Positions 1-9,005 of a stretch of DNA of 64,000 bases are shown one piece after another. Within the stretch, counting starts at the first letter, position 1. The number at the start of each line of letters is the position of its first letter. Origin of the DNA: Nocardioides thalensis. GTDB lineage: Bacteria; Actinomycetota; Actinomycetes; Propionibacteriales; Nocardioidaceae. The DNA lies in NCBI RefSeq assembly GCF_013410655.1, contig NZ_JACCFP010000001.1, positions 4,505,811 to 4,569,810 on the forward strand, in the 5' to 3' direction. The notes below the pieces were generated by a model. It was not told where the DNA came from. It saw nothing but the letters and a program-made list of their open reading frames with translations, and searched no databases. Made by a program: the position numbers and the translations under genes.

Positions 1-787
1 CCGGCGCCGCGTGGCGCTCGCGTCATTCGTGACCGTCGTCGTGGTCGGCGGGCTGGTGGCGGGCATCCTCCTCTCGCCGGGCTGGGACCGCGTGCAGGAG
101 ACGTTCTTCGACGGCCACCACGCGCGGGAGTCGTTCCCGGCGATCGTCGACGGCTTCTGGCTCAACGTGAAGATGTTCCTCATCGCCGAGCCGGTGATCC
201 TCGCCCTCGGGCTGGCGATCGCCCTGGTCCGTCAGTCGCGGTCGCCGTGGCTGGTGCCGCTGCGCGGCCTCGCGGTCGTCTACACCGACGTGGTCCGCGG
301 CATCCCGACGATCCTGCTGGTCTTCCTCTTCGTCTTCGGTGTGCCCGGCCTGCGGCTCCAGGGGCTGACCAACGACCCGTTCTTCTGGGCGACCGTCGCG
401 CTCGTCGTCTCCTACTCCGCCTACGTCGCCGAGGTCTTCCGCTCCGGCATCGAGTCGGTGCACCCCTCACAGCTGGCCAGCGCCGAGGCGCTCGCGCTCT
501 CCCGTGGGCAGACCATGCGCTACGTCGTCGTGCCGCAGGGGGTGCGGCGCGTCGTACCTCCCCTGCTCAACGACTTCGTCTCGCTCCAGAAGGACACCGC
601 GCTGGTGGCGTCGGTCTCCCTGTTCGACGCGCTCTTCACCGCGCGCGACTACGCCAACTACAACTTCGACTTCACGCCGTACGTCGTGGTCGCCTGCTTC
701 TTCGTCGTGATCACGGTGCCGCTGGCCCGGCTCTGCGACTGGCTCGCGCGCCGGATCGCACGTCGGGAGAGGGCGGGTGTGCTGTGA
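1..787 (+). CDS. Amino-acid ABC transporter permease (HisM/GlnP type), 5' end outside the window
   Basis: Inner-membrane permease of a polar amino-acid uptake system. The visible 259 residues hold about five hydrophobic segments. The cytoplasmic EAA loop that docks on the ATPase lies near residues 158-178 counted from the GTG at position 11 (AEALALSRGQTMRY...PQ). The frame stays open to the left edge, so the GTG at 11 may be internal and the true start may lie upstream. The stop overlaps the next ATPase gene by 4 bp (GTGA), which implies translational coupling. The substrate-binding protein is not in view. The substrate is inferred only at the level of polar amino acids. Confidence 0.9.
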   Translation, partial: RRRVALASFVTVVVVGGLVAGILLSPGWDRVQETFFDGHHARESFPAIVDGFWLNVKMFLIAEPVILALGLAIALVRQSRSPWLVPLRGLAVVYTDVVRGIPTILLVFLFVFGVPGLRLQGLTNDPFFWATVALVVSYSAYVAEVFRSGIESVHPSQLASAEALALSRGQTMRYVVVPQGVRRVVPPLLNDFVSLQKDTALVASVSLFDALFTARDYANYNFDFTPYVVVACFFVVITVPLARLCDWLARRIARRERAGVL

Positions 788-1524
788 GCGTGCCGCTGCT
801 GGAGGCGCGCAGCCTCCGCAAGGCGTACGGCGACCGGGTGGTACTCGACGACGTGTCGCTGACCGTGCACCCGGGCGACGTGGTGTGCCTGATCGGGTCG
901 TCGGGGTCGGGGAAGTCGACGCTGCTGCGCTGCCTCGACCTGCTCGAGGAGGTCGACGACGGCGTGATCGAGCTCGACGGGTTCGAGGTGTCGGACCCGC
1001 TGGTCGACCCGCGGGACGTACGCCGCGACATCGGCATGGTGTTCCAGGCCTACAACCTCTTCCCGCACCGCTCGGTCCTCGCCAATTGCACGCTCGCACC
1101 GCGCAAGGTGCACGGGCTCTCGAAGAAGGACGCCGAGGCGCGCGCGATCGACCTGCTCACCCGGTTCGGGCTCGGCGAGCACGTGCACAGCCACCCCGAC
1201 CGGCTCTCCGGCGGCCAGCAGCAGCGGGTCGCCCTGGTCCGCGCGCTGTGCACCTCGCCCAAGCTGCTGTTGCTCGACGAGATCACCGCGGCGCTCGACC
1301 CCGAGCTGGTGGGCGAGGTCCTCGCGATCGTGCGCGACCTCGCCGCCGGCGGCACCACGATGGTGCTGGCGACGCACGAGATGACGTTCGCCCGCGAGGT
1401 CGCCACCCAGGTGTGCTTCCTCGACGGCGGGCGGATCGTGGAGTCGGGCCCTCCCACCCAGGTGCTGGGTGATCCGCGGGAGCCGCGGACCCGGGAGTTC
1501 CTGCGGCGGGTGCTGCCGCAGTGA
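784..1524 (+). CDS. Amino-acid ABC transporter ATP-binding protein (GlnQ/HisP type)
   Basis: Cytoplasmic ATPase powering the preceding permease; 246 residues, the usual length for GlnQ-type subunits. Walker A GSSGSGKS is at residues 38-45, signature LSGGQQQ at about 141-147, Walker B LLLLDEI at 161-167 and the switch histidine in ATHE near residue 199. The Q-loop lies in GMVFQAYNLFPH, which is typical of polar amino-acid importers. The GTG start overlaps the permease stop by 4 bp. The Walker B motif reads DEI where most family members have DEP or DEV, a mild departure that keeps the catalytic Glu. Confidence 0.95.
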   Translation: MSVPLLEARSLRKAYGDRVVLDDVSLTVHPGDVVCLIGSSGSGKSTLLRCLDLLEEVDDGVIELDGFEVSDPLVDPRDVRRDIGMVFQAYNLFPHRSVLANCTLAPRKVHGLSKKDAEARAIDLLTRFGLGEHVHSHPDRLSGGQQQRVALVRALCTSPKLLLLDEITAALDPELVGEVLAIVRDLAAGGTTMVLATHEMTFAREVATQVCFLDGGRIVESGPPTQVLGDPREPRTREFLRRVLPQ

Positions 1525-1564
1525 GGCGGGACGGCGTCGAGCTGAACCTGTCACACTTTCGGGC

Positions 1565-2044
1565 ATGACCAGCCTCCACGACTTCTCGGCCGCGGGCATC
1601 GACGGCACCGACCAGGACCTCTCCGCCTACAAGGACCAGGTCGTGCTCGTCGTGAACACCGCGTCGAAGTGCGGCTTCACCCCGCAGTACGAAGGGCTCC
1701 AGAAGCTCCACGAGACCTACGCCGACCGGGGCTTCGCCGTCCTCGGGTTCCCGTGCGACCAGTTCGGCCACCAGGAGCCCGGCGACGAGGCCGAGATCGC
1801 CTCGTTCTGCTCGACGAACTACGGCGTCACGTTCCCGATGTTCGCGAAGATCGAGGTCAACGGCGACGGCGCGCACCCGCTCTACCAGTGGCTGAAGGGC
1901 GAGCAGGGCGGCCTCATCGGCGACGGGATCAAGTGGAACTTCACGAAGTTCCTCGTCGGCCGCGACGGGCAGGTCATCGACCGCTACGCGCCGACGACCA
2001 AGCCGGAGAAGCTGACCGGGGACATCGAGAAGGCCCTCGGCTGA
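1565..2044 (+). CDS. Glutathione peroxidase family thiol peroxidase
   Basis: Reduces hydroperoxides; 159 residues, normal for bacterial non-selenium GPx. The peroxidatic residue is Cys36 in TASKCGF, where selenoenzymes carry selenocysteine. A second motif GFPCDQFG (Cys64) is followed by Gln70 in HQEP, and the WNF motif supplies the conserved Trp and Asn. Actinobacterial members generally use thioredoxin or mycothiol-linked donors rather than glutathione; this is family knowledge, not seen here. The ATG was chosen because homology starts there; the frame is open upstream but overlaps the ATPase end. A 16-bp hairpin ends the gene. Confidence 0.93.
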   Translation: MTSLHDFSAAGIDGTDQDLSAYKDQVVLVVNTASKCGFTPQYEGLQKLHETYADRGFAVLGFPCDQFGHQEPGDEAEIASFCSTNYGVTFPMFAKIEVNGDGAHPLYQWLKGEQGGLIGDGIKWNFTKFLVGRDGQVIDRYAPTTKPEKLTGDIEKALG

Positions 2045-2066
2045 CGTAGATCAGCCGAGGGCCTTC
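2029..2066. terminator. Perfect 16-bp hairpin between convergent genes
   Basis: Arms 2029-2044 and 2051-2066 are exact reverse complements (GAAGGCCCTCGGCTGA and its complement) around a 6-nt loop. The left arm includes the last codons and stop of the peroxidase gene. No T-run follows, as is common in high-GC actinobacteria. Its position between two converging genes fits a bidirectional terminator. Confidence 0.75.
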
Positions 2067-2089
2067 GACGATCGCGGGCCGTCGGGGCG

Positions 2090-4390
2090 TCAGACGCCGA
2101 CGAGCTCCTTGTCGTCGTCCTTGCGAGCGACCGACACCGGCGCCGAGTCGCGCTCGAGCGACTCACCCTCGACGTCGACGTTCGGCAGGATCCGGTCGAG
2201 CCACTTCGGCATCCACCAGGCCTTCTCCCCGAGCAGGTAGAGCACCGACGGGATCAGCACCATCCGCACGATGAACGCGTCGAAGATGATCGACGCGGCG
2301 AGCGCGAAGCCCATCGACTTCACGACGGCGTCGTCCTCGAGCATGAAGCCCGCGAACACCGCGATCATGATCGTCGCCGCGGCGGTCACGACCCGGGCCG
2401 AGTTGCGGAAGCCGTCGACGACGGCCTCGCGGGTGGTGAGCCCGTGCACGTGGGCCTCCCGCATCCGGGTCACCAGGAACACCTGGTAGTCCATCGCGAG
2501 GCCGAACACCATGCCGATCAGGAAGATCGGCATGAAGCTCACGATCGGCTGGCCCTCGAAGATCCCGAACGCGCCCTCCTGGAAGATCGCGACCGTCGCG
2601 CCCAGCGTCGCCAGCACCGAGAGCAGGAAGCCCAGGGTGGCGGTCAGCGGCACCAGGATCGAGCGGAACACGAGCACCAGCAGCACGAACGCCAGCCCGA
2701 TGACCACGGCGAGGTAGAGCGGCAGCGCCCCGTTCAGCCGGTCGGAGACGTCGGTCGTGATCGCCGTCAGGCCGGTGACGCCCGTGGTCGTGCCGGTCTG
2801 CTCCTCGATGCCGGACTGCCCGTCGCGGAGCGCGTCGAGCAGGTCGAGGGTCTCCGGCTCGTCGGGTCCCGACGCCGGCGTGACCTGGATCATCGCGCCG
2901 GTGCCGACGCCGGTCGGCGCGCCGTCCTCGCCGAGCGGGGCGTTGGTCGCGACCAGCGTCGCGTCCTGGACGTCGTCCTGTCCGGCCGCCCACGCGGTGA
3001 CGTCGTCGAACGCCTGCTGGCGCTCCTCGTCGGACGCGATGTCCCGGCCGTCGACGACGACCAGCAGCGGGCCCTCGCGACCGGGGCCGAACGCCTCCGA
3101 CATCAGGTCGGACGCCTGGCGCTGGGTGGTGTCGGCCGGCGCGGTGCTGTCGGTCGGGAACGCGAGGTACATGTCCTTGATCGGTACGGCGAGGACGCCG
3201 AGGCCGACGATCACCAGGGCGACGAACGCGAGCGGCGCCTTGCCGAGCAGCCGGGCCCAGCGCACGCCGTTGTTGTGCACCCGGCCGTGCTCGTCGCGAG
3301 CCGGGGTGTAGCGGCGCACCCGGCCGCGGAACGTCCACGACTTCAGCAGGCCGAGGAGCGCGGGCAGCAGCGTCAGCGCGACCAGCACCGCGATCAGCAC
3401 GGTGGCCGCCGCGGCCAGGCCCATCGCGGTGAGGAACGGGATCCGCACGACGGCCAGCGCCGAGAGCGCGATGAGCACGGTGAGGCCCGCGAACACGACG
3501 GCCGAGCCCGCCGTACCGACCGCGATGCCGGCGGCGTGGGCGCGGTCGTCGGTGTGGTGCAGCTCGGTGCGGTAGCGGGCGAGGATGAACAGGGTGTAGT
3601 CGATGCCGACCGCGAGGCCGATCATCGTCGCGAGCATCGGGGTGCTCGAGCCGATGTCCATGAACGCGGTCATGCCGGTGATGCCGAGCATGCCGAGAGC
3701 GACGCCGAAGAGCGCCGTGATGATCGGCATGCCCGCGGCGATGGCGGAGCCGAACGTCAGCAGCAGCACGACCAGCGCGATGCCGATGCCGATCAGCTCG
3801 GCGGTGCCGCCCGGCGGCGTCATCGCGGCCATGCCGGGACCGTTGGCCTCGGCGACCAGGCCGGTCTCGTCGGTGGTGTCGTCGAGCAGCTGCTCGAGCT
3901 CCTCGATCGAGGTGACCTCGAGGTCCGCGGGCGTCTCGACGTCCCACTCGAAGCTGAGGATGCCGATGCGGCCGTCCTCCGAGAGCGGGCTGAAGGCCGG
4001 CGGCGCGTTGGCGGCCGCGACGTTCGGGTCGACCAGGCCTGGGTTGGCGGCCGGGTCCTCGTTCATCTGCGGCAGCTCGGGGATCGCCTCGATGAGGTCC
4101 TCGATGGCCGCGGTGTAGGCGGGCTCGTCGAGCGTGTGGCCCTCGGGCGCGGCGACGACGACGTTGACGGTGGCGTCGTCGAACGCGTCACCAGCCTCGG
4201 GGAAGAGCTCCTGCTGGAGGTCCGCCGCCTCCTCGGAGGGGATGCCGGGGATCGTGAACTCGTCGGACATCGGCTTCGAGAAGGCGACGGCGACGGTGGC
4301 GACCGCCGCGAAGACGGCGATCCACGCGGCGAGGAAGTAGTACCAGCGCCGGAACGCTGTGCTGCCCAGCTTGTAGAGCAGGCGGGCCAT
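2090..4390 (-). CDS. MMPL/RND family transporter
   Basis: Proton-driven exporter of the MmpL class, 766 residues. The layout is the duplicated RND pattern: TM1 (about residues 18-37), a long extracytoplasmic loop, a TM bundle from about 195 to 350, a second loop, and a second TM bundle from about 555 to 735. The paired Asp-Tyr proton-relay motifs are both present: GIDYTLF (Asp264-Tyr265) and AMDYQVF (Asp634-Tyr635). It lies 71 bp downstream of a TetR gene on the same strand, so that regulator probably controls it. Substrate unknown; relatives export lipids or hydrophobic compounds. Confidence 0.93.
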   Translation of the reverse strand: MARLLYKLGSTAFRRWYYFLAAWIAVFAAVATVAVAFSKPMSDEFTIPGIPSEEAADLQQELFPEAGDAFDDATVNVVVAAPEGHTLDEPAYTAAIEDLIEAIPELPQMNEDPAANPGLVDPNVAAANAPPAFSPLSEDGRIGILSFEWDVETPADLEVTSIEELEQLLDDTTDETGLVAEANGPGMAAMTPPGGTAELIGIGIALVVLLLTFGSAIAAGMPIITALFGVALGMLGITGMTAFMDIGSSTPMLATMIGLAVGIDYTLFILARYRTELHHTDDRAHAAGIAVGTAGSAVVFAGLTVLIALSALAVVRIPFLTAMGLAAAATVLIAVLVALTLLPALLGLLKSWTFRGRVRRYTPARDEHGRVHNNGVRWARLLGKAPLAFVALVIVGLGVLAVPIKDMYLAFPTDSTAPADTTQRQASDLMSEAFGPGREGPLLVVVDGRDIASDEERQQAFDDVTAWAAGQDDVQDATLVATNAPLGEDGAPTGVGTGAMIQVTPASGPDEPETLDLLDALRDGQSGIEEQTGTTTGVTGLTAITTDVSDRLNGALPLYLAVVIGLAFVLLVLVFRSILVPLTATLGFLLSVLATLGATVAIFQEGAFGIFEGQPIVSFMPIFLIGMVFGLAMDYQVFLVTRMREAHVHGLTTREAVVDGFRNSARVVTAAATIMIAVFAGFMLEDDAVVKSMGFALAASIIFDAFIVRMVLIPSVLYLLGEKAWWMPKWLDRILPNVDVEGESLERDSAPVSVARKDDDKELVGV

Positions 4391-4461
4391 CGGGGTCTCC
4401 TTGGTCCTGGGGATGGATGCCGGGGTGTCCGGCCGGGGGCGTTGCTGGTGGTGCGGGTGCC

Positions 4462-5058
4462 TCAGGTGGTGCGGGCGAACAGCCGGCGGGCGTCGATGAC
4501 CGCGTCGGCGATGTGGTCGTCGATCGGCTTGGGCTCGGCGGGGTCGATCCGGCTGAGCGCGGTGTCGAAGACGGTGACGATGAGGCGTACGGCGAGCTCG
4601 GCCTGCGCGCGCCCGTAGTCCTCGCCCTCGCGCTGGATGATGAGATCGACCAGGTCGGTCATCTTGGCCTCGAACCGCTCGTGCACGAGGGCGACGAGGT
4701 GCGGCTCGGTGAGGATCACCGCGCGCGCGAGCATCACCAGGTCGAGCTCGGTCTGCTTCTCCTGGATGACCTCGACGGCCAGCGCCGCCATGTCGTCGAC
4801 CAGGTCGCCGGTGGGCCGCTTGGCGACGAACGCCGCCAGCGCCTCCGCCGGCGGCTCGTGGTCGGGGCCGAGCACCACGTCGAGCTTGGAGTCGAAGTAG
4901 TTGAACACCGTCCGCCGCGACACCTCGGCGCTCGCGGCGAGGTCGTCCATGGTCCAGCCGTCGAACCCCTTGTCGCGGGTGAGCTCCAGGGCGCGGCGAC
5001 GCAGGCGGTGGGTGGTCTCCACCCGCCGCGCCTCGCGTCGATGCACCGTCTCAGTCAC
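4462..5058 (-). CDS. TetR/AcrR family transcriptional regulator of the MMPL transporter
   Basis: 198 residues with an N-terminal helix-turn-helix at about residues 35-58 (TMDDLAASAEVSRRTVFNYF), a very typical TetR signature ending in the NYF of the recognition helix. The C-terminal ligand domain is unassigned. The GTG start at 5058 sits just downstream of a palindrome that is the likely operator. It is the first gene of a probable two-gene unit with the MMPL exporter. Confidence 0.92.
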   Translation of the reverse strand: MTETVHRREARRVETTHRLRRRALELTRDKGFDGWTMDDLAASAEVSRRTVFNYFDSKLDVVLGPDHEPPAEALAAFVAKRPTGDLVDDMAALAVEVIQEKQTELDLVMLARAVILTEPHLVALVHERFEAKMTDLVDLIIQREGEDYGRAQAELAVRLIVTVFDTALSRIDPAEPKPIDDHIADAVIDARRLFARTT

Positions 5059-5060
5059 GA

Positions 5061-5099
5061 GTGCAAGTTTGCACCATTAGCGCGACGGGTGCAACTTTG
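5061..5099. promoter_or_regulatory. Probable TetR operator upstream of the regulator/MMPL unit
   Basis: Perfect inverted repeat GTGCAA-GT-TTGCAC at 5061-5074, two bases upstream of the TetR start codon. A further GTGCAA half-site is at 5089-5094. The two outer halves also form a larger near-symmetrical pair (AAGTTTGCACC ... GGTGCAACTTT). Position and symmetry fit autorepression; binding is inferred. Confidence 0.6.
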
Positions 5100-5128
5100 T
5101 GACGGTCGTCACTGGCCCGCCCCACCGC

Positions 5129-5815
5129 CTACGAAGGAGCCGGTGTCGCCAGCCCGTGGTCGTAGGCGTAGACGATCGCGGCCGCGCGGTCGCGCAGGCC
5201 GAGCTTGGTGAAGATCCGGCCGATGTGGCTCTTCACCGTGAGCTCGGAGATGACCAGCGCTGCGGCGATCTCGCTGTTGGTGTGGCCCGCGGCGATGGCG
5301 CGCAGCACCTCGACCTCGCGGGTGGTGAGCCCGGTGTCCGGGACGGCGGCCGCCGGCGCGGCCGGTGCGCTGCGGTAGTCGCGCAGCACCCGCGAGGTGA
5401 CTGCGGGGTCGAGCCACCCGTCGCCGTTCGCGACCGCGCGCACCGCGCGGATCAGGTCGTCGGCCGAGGAGTCCTTGAGCAGGAAGCCGACCGCGCCGGC
5501 GCGCAGCGCTCCCGAGAGCATCGCGTCGTCGTCGAACGTCGTCAGCACCAGTACGGCGGGGGCGTCGGGATCCGCACGGAGCCGCTCGGTCGCCGTGATG
5601 CCGTCGACGTCGCGCATCCGGAGGTCCATGAGCACGACGTCGGCCGGGGCCTCGAGGGCCGCGAGCGCCCCGGGCAGCTCCGCGCCGTCGGCGCACTCGG
5701 CGACGATCTCGAAGCCGTCGCGCCGGCGCAGGATCCGGCGCAGGCCCGAGCGCACCAGCTCCTGGTCGTCGACCAGCACCACCCGCACCGGCTGGACCTG
5801 GTCCGCCGCGGTCAC
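5129..5815 (-). CDS. NarL/LuxR-family response regulator
   Basis: 228 residues. The receiver domain has Asp residues at 16-17 in VLVDDQE, the phospho-acceptor Asp64 in VLMDLRM, and the conserved Lys in LLKDSS. The C-terminal LuxR-type HTH covers about residues 160-215 (LTTREVEVLRAIAAG ... SELTVKSHIGRIFTKLG). The GTG start overlaps the stop of the sensor kinase by 4 bp, so the pair forms a two-component operon. Target genes are not evident from the sequence. Confidence 0.95.
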   Translation of the reverse strand: MTAADQVQPVRVVLVDDQELVRSGLRRILRRRDGFEIVAECADGAELPGALAALEAPADVVLMDLRMRDVDGITATERLRADPDAPAVLVLTTFDDDAMLSGALRAGAVGFLLKDSSADDLIRAVRAVANGDGWLDPAVTSRVLRDYRSAPAAPAAAVPDTGLTTREVEVLRAIAAGHTNSEIAAALVISELTVKSHIGRIFTKLGLRDRAAAIVYAYDHGLATPAPS

Positions 5816-7113
5816 GTGGCCGCTCCGGTGGCCGCGGCCGGCGTACCGATCGTGCGACCGCAGGGCAGCTCGACCCCGCGGAACGCGGAGCCCAGGCGAA
5901 CGTCGACGACCCAGTCCTCGCCGACCGGCCCCGCGGTCAGGGTGGCCCCGAGCTGCTCGGCGCGGGCGTGCATGCCCGCGAGGCCGGAGCCCACGTCGTC
6001 GCCCGGGCGGCGCGGGGCGACGCCGGCGAGCGGGTTGCTCACGGTGAGCCGGGCGCCGCCACGGGCGAAGCTGAGGCGCACCCGGGCGACGTTGCCGGGC
6101 GCGTGCTTGGCGACGTTGGCCAGCGACTCCTGGGCGATCCGGTAGAGCCCCAGGCCCGCGGCGTCGGGAAGAGCGGACGCGTCACCGCTCTCGGCGTACT
6201 CCACGTCCAGCCCGGCGGCGTCGAGCTCGTCGACGAGCGCGGCGATGTCGCCCGCCGACGGCAGCGACTGCCGCGGCTCGGGGCCGTCGGCGATCGCGCT
6301 CACCGTGCGCCGGATGTCGGCCATCGCGCGGCGTCCGACCCGCTCGGCGTCCGCGAGCGCCGCGTCGACCTCGTCGACGGCGTCGGCCGCGTCCGCCTCG
6401 GACTCACCGACGTCGCGCAGCGCGTGCCGGGCGCCGGTGATGTGCAGGAGGGTGACGCTGAGCGAGTGGGCGACGAGGTCGTGGATCTCGCGTGCGATCC
6501 GGTTGCGCTCGGCCGCGGTGGCCTGTTCCCAGGCGCGCTCCCGCGCACGCCGCTCGGCCGCGAGCGCCCGCATCTGGTACAGCAGCATCGCCCCGATCAC
6601 GAAGCCGAGCACGATGTCGAGGAAGTGCACCGGGGCGGCCACGACGCCGGGGCCGGCGTTGGCGAAGCCGATGAGCGCGAACGACAGGCCGGCCATGACC
6701 GCACCGGGCCGCAGGCCGTCGCGGGCGGTCGTCTCGGCAGTGGCGAAGGCGAGAAGCGCCGGGGCCGCGTCGATCAGCACGGAGCCGCCGGAGTCGGGCG
6801 GGAGCCACATCAGCCACGTCGAGGCGACGACCGCGCCGAGGGCGTCCAGCGGCCACGGCAGCCACCGGCTCAGGCCGATCTGCACGAACGGCGCGACGAG
6901 CACGAGCAGCAGGGTCAGCGTGACCGGCTGCGGTGCCCACAGGGCGTCGCGGAGGGCGAGCGCGATCACCACGATCACGACCTGCCCGGCGAACCCGACG
7001 ACCGGCACCCACCACGGGTAGAGCAGGCCGTGCGCGAGGCAGTTCGCCTCGATCCGCCGCCTGAGCTTGCCCACCATGCCCTCCAATGTAGGGAGCAGCC
7101 GGGCCGCCGTCAT
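5812..7113 (-). CDS. Sensor histidine kinase, NarL/DesK type (HisKA_3)
   Basis: Membrane sensor partner of the response regulator it overlaps. The N-terminal half has about six hydrophobic helices (residues 35-180) with no recognisable periplasmic sensor. The dimerisation/phospho-acceptor motif is AREIHDLVAHSLSV with His211 (numbered from the ATG at 7113). The HATPase region ends with GSGLAGMHARAEQLG. A second possible start is the ATG at 7077, preceded by a tight GGAGG; the upstream ATG has GGGGACGG ahead of it. The signal sensed is unknown. Confidence 0.92.
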   Translation of the reverse strand: MTAARLLPTLEGMVGKLRRRIEANCLAHGLLYPWWVPVVGFAGQVVIVVIALALRDALWAPQPVTLTLLLVLVAPFVQIGLSRWLPWPLDALGAVVASTWLMWLPPDSGGSVLIDAAPALLAFATAETTARDGLRPGAVMAGLSFALIGFANAGPGVVAAPVHFLDIVLGFVIGAMLLYQMRALAAERRARERAWEQATAAERNRIAREIHDLVAHSLSVTLLHITGARHALRDVGESEADAADAVDEVDAALADAERVGRRAMADIRRTVSAIADGPEPRQSLPSAGDIAALVDELDAAGLDVEYAESGDASALPDAAGLGLYRIAQESLANVAKHAPGNVARVRLSFARGGARLTVSNPLAGVAPRRPGDDVGSGLAGMHARAEQLGATLTAGPVGEDWVVDVRLGSAFRGVELPCGRTIGTPAAATGAAT

Positions 7114-7247
7114 CCGTCCCCGGCAGGTCGCCGGTTTGCTACCACGGTCGTACGCCGACCGCGCCCAGGTGCCTGCTCCCGCACGATGCGCGGTCGCCGT
7201 ACGGGCGCCTAGTTTCGAGGCACCCCAGCAGAAGGACGTGATCCCCG

Positions 7248-7568
7248 ATGACGTGGAACGAGACCCACCGCCGTTGGCGGGCGCTGCGCGAGATCGAGAC
7301 CTGGCTCGGCGAGGCGGCTCGCGGCGACCGACCGGTGACCCTGCCGTGGTCGGAGGAGTACGCCGAGCTGTTCGGCGACCGGGCCGGACTGCTGACGCTG
7401 CTGCGCTACCGCCTCAAGCTCGCCCGCGACGCCCAGCTCGACCCCGACCTCCCGGAGGCGGTCATCGAGGAGCTGCGGCCGCGGCTGCTCGAGCGCACCC
7501 GGGGCGTGCTGCGGGTGCTGGACTCCATGGCGGCGGCCGAGCAGGGTGGGGACCGTGTCGTTGCCTGA
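7248..7568 (+). CDS. Conserved small hypothetical protein upstream of a P450
   Basis: 106 residues, soluble and predicted mostly helical. It is rich in Arg, Leu and Glu, with repeated RxxLRE-like helices and the stretch VTLPWSEEYAELFG. I do not recognise a family with a function. It overlaps the start of the P450 gene by about 14 bp, so the two are probably co-transcribed and coupled. It diverges from the two-component operon across 134 bp. Coding character is supported by strong third-position GC and by the overlap. Confidence 0.75.
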   Translation: MTWNETHRRWRALREIETWLGEAARGDRPVTLPWSEEYAELFGDRAGLLTLLRYRLKLARDAQLDPDLPEAVIEELRPRLLERTRGVLRVLDSMAAAEQGGDRVVA

Positions 7569-8931
7569 TTTCAAGAACGCCCGTCCCGTCGGGACCGCGC
7601 GCGACTTCGCCGCATGGACGATCGCGCACGGCCTGCAGCGCCGGTTCCTCCGCAAGGGGGCGGCGGGAGGCGACCTGATCGCCCGCCTCGCCACCGACCC
7701 GGAGCTGATCGCCGAGCCGTACGCCGCCTACGAGGAGCTGCGGTCGCAGGGTCGCCTCGTCCGCAACGGCTTCATCGGCGGCACCGTCGACCACGAGGTC
7801 GGCAACGCGATCCTGCGCAGCGAGGACTTCGGCACCGGCGCCGGACTGGCCGAGCTGCCCGCGCCGCTGCGTCGGCTGCACGCGCTCGCGCGCGAGGACG
7901 ACACCCTCTCGCCGGTCGACCCGCCGTCGATGCTCGTCGTCGACCCGCCCCAGCACACCCGCTACCGCAAGCTCGTGGCCCGCTCGTTCACCGCGCGCAA
8001 GGTCGGCCGGATGTCCGACCGGGTGACGGGCGTCGCGGAGCGACTGCTCGACGACCTCACGGCCTCGGTGCGGCCGGGCGAGCCGGTCGCCTTCGACCTG
8101 GTCGACCGTTACGCCGCGCAGCTCCCGGTCGCCGTCATCGCCGACCTGCTCGGCATCCCCGAGTCCGAGCGCGAGCTGGTGCTCGAGTGGGGCAACCACG
8201 CGGCCGTCACCCTCGACCCGGGGCTGAGCTGGAGCCAGTTCCGTACGGCGTCCGCCGCCCTGCGCGAGATGCACGCCTGGTTCGCGCACCACCTCGAGCG
8301 GCTGCGCCGCGACCCGGGCGACGACCTGATGAGCCAGCTCCTGCTCGACCAGCAGCAGAGCGCCGCCCGCGGGGAGGAGCAGCTCACCGACGTCGAGGTG
8401 CACGCCGTCGGCCTGCTCGTGCTCGGCGCCGGCTTCGAGACCACCGTCAACCTGATCGGCAACGCCGTCGCGCTGCTCGACCAGCACCCCGACCAGCTCC
8501 GTGCGCTCCAGGCCGACCCCGAGGGCTGGCCCAACGCCGTCGAGGAGGTGCTGCGCCACGAGTCGCCGGTCCAGCTGACGATGCGGGCCGCGATGCGCGA
8601 CACCGAGGTCGCGGGCGAGCGGGTGGCGGAGGGCGAGGCGATCCTCGTCTACCTCTCGGCCGCCAACCGCGACCCCCACGTCTTCGACGACCCCGCCCGG
8701 TTCGACGTCGCCCGCCCCAACGCGGGGGAGAACCTGTCGTTCTCGGCCGGCATCCACTACTGCGTCGGCGCCAGCCTCGCGCGGCTCGAGGCGACCGCCG
8801 GCCTGCGGATGCTCTACGAGCGCTTCCCCGACCTCCGCGTCGCCGGCACGCCGGTGCGGCGGGGCACCCGGGTGCTCCGCGGGTACGCCGAGCTGCCGGT
8901 CGTCTCGGGGGCCGAGCTCCCGGTCAGCTGA
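7555..8931 (+). CDS. Cytochrome P450
   Basis: Bacterial class I P450 of about 458 residues, soluble. The I-helix oxygen-activation motif is GAGFETT at residues 291-297, the K-helix ExxR is Glu331-Arg334 in EEVLRHE, and the haem loop FSAGIHYCVGA carries the axial Cys403. No ferredoxin or reductase gene adjoins it; the nearest ferredoxin is 3 kb away in the alkane operon. GTG 7555 was preferred because GGTGGGG lies at good spacing; GTG 7546 in the same frame is the alternative. Substrate unknown. The general look is CYP107/CYP105-like, which is an impression only. Confidence 0.93.
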   Translation: MSLPDFKNARPVGTARDFAAWTIAHGLQRRFLRKGAAGGDLIARLATDPELIAEPYAAYEELRSQGRLVRNGFIGGTVDHEVGNAILRSEDFGTGAGLAELPAPLRRLHALAREDDTLSPVDPPSMLVVDPPQHTRYRKLVARSFTARKVGRMSDRVTGVAERLLDDLTASVRPGEPVAFDLVDRYAAQLPVAVIADLLGIPESERELVLEWGNHAAVTLDPGLSWSQFRTASAALREMHAWFAHHLERLRRDPGDDLMSQLLLDQQQSAARGEEQLTDVEVHAVGLLVLGAGFETTVNLIGNAVALLDQHPDQLRALQADPEGWPNAVEEVLRHESPVQLTMRAAMRDTEVAGERVAEGEAILVYLSAANRDPHVFDDPARFDVARPNAGENLSFSAGIHYCVGASLARLEATAGLRMLYERFPDLRVAGTPVRRGTRVLRGYAELPVVSGAELPVS

Positions 8932-8940
8932 CAGGGGTCC

Positions 8941-8977
8941 CGATACGTCCTCGCCTAGCGGCTCTCGGACTACTCGA
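8941..8977. repeat. Dispersed 37-bp element, copy B (CGATACG-N22-CTACTCGA)
   Basis: Begins CGATACG and ends CTACTCGA with 22 bases between. The second copy at 30642-30678 has the same ends and the same 37-base length, but a different, hairpin-forming core. It sits between the P450 and the following gene. Two copies with fixed ends and length suggest a genome-wide intergenic repeat family. Confidence 0.55.
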
Positions 8978-9005
8978 CCAACCTGGCAGTGCCTAGCCTT
9001 GGCGG

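Noticed and set aside
2444..4618. Plus-strand ORF of 724 codons opposite the MMPL gene
   Set aside because: No domains, highly charged low-complexity translation, and the opposite strand encodes an unmistakable MMPL transporter.
7555..8931. P450 as part of a natural-product cluster
   Set aside because: There is no synthase, tailoring enzyme or transporter of a biosynthetic cluster on either side; neighbours are a small unknown protein and a phosphodiesterase.
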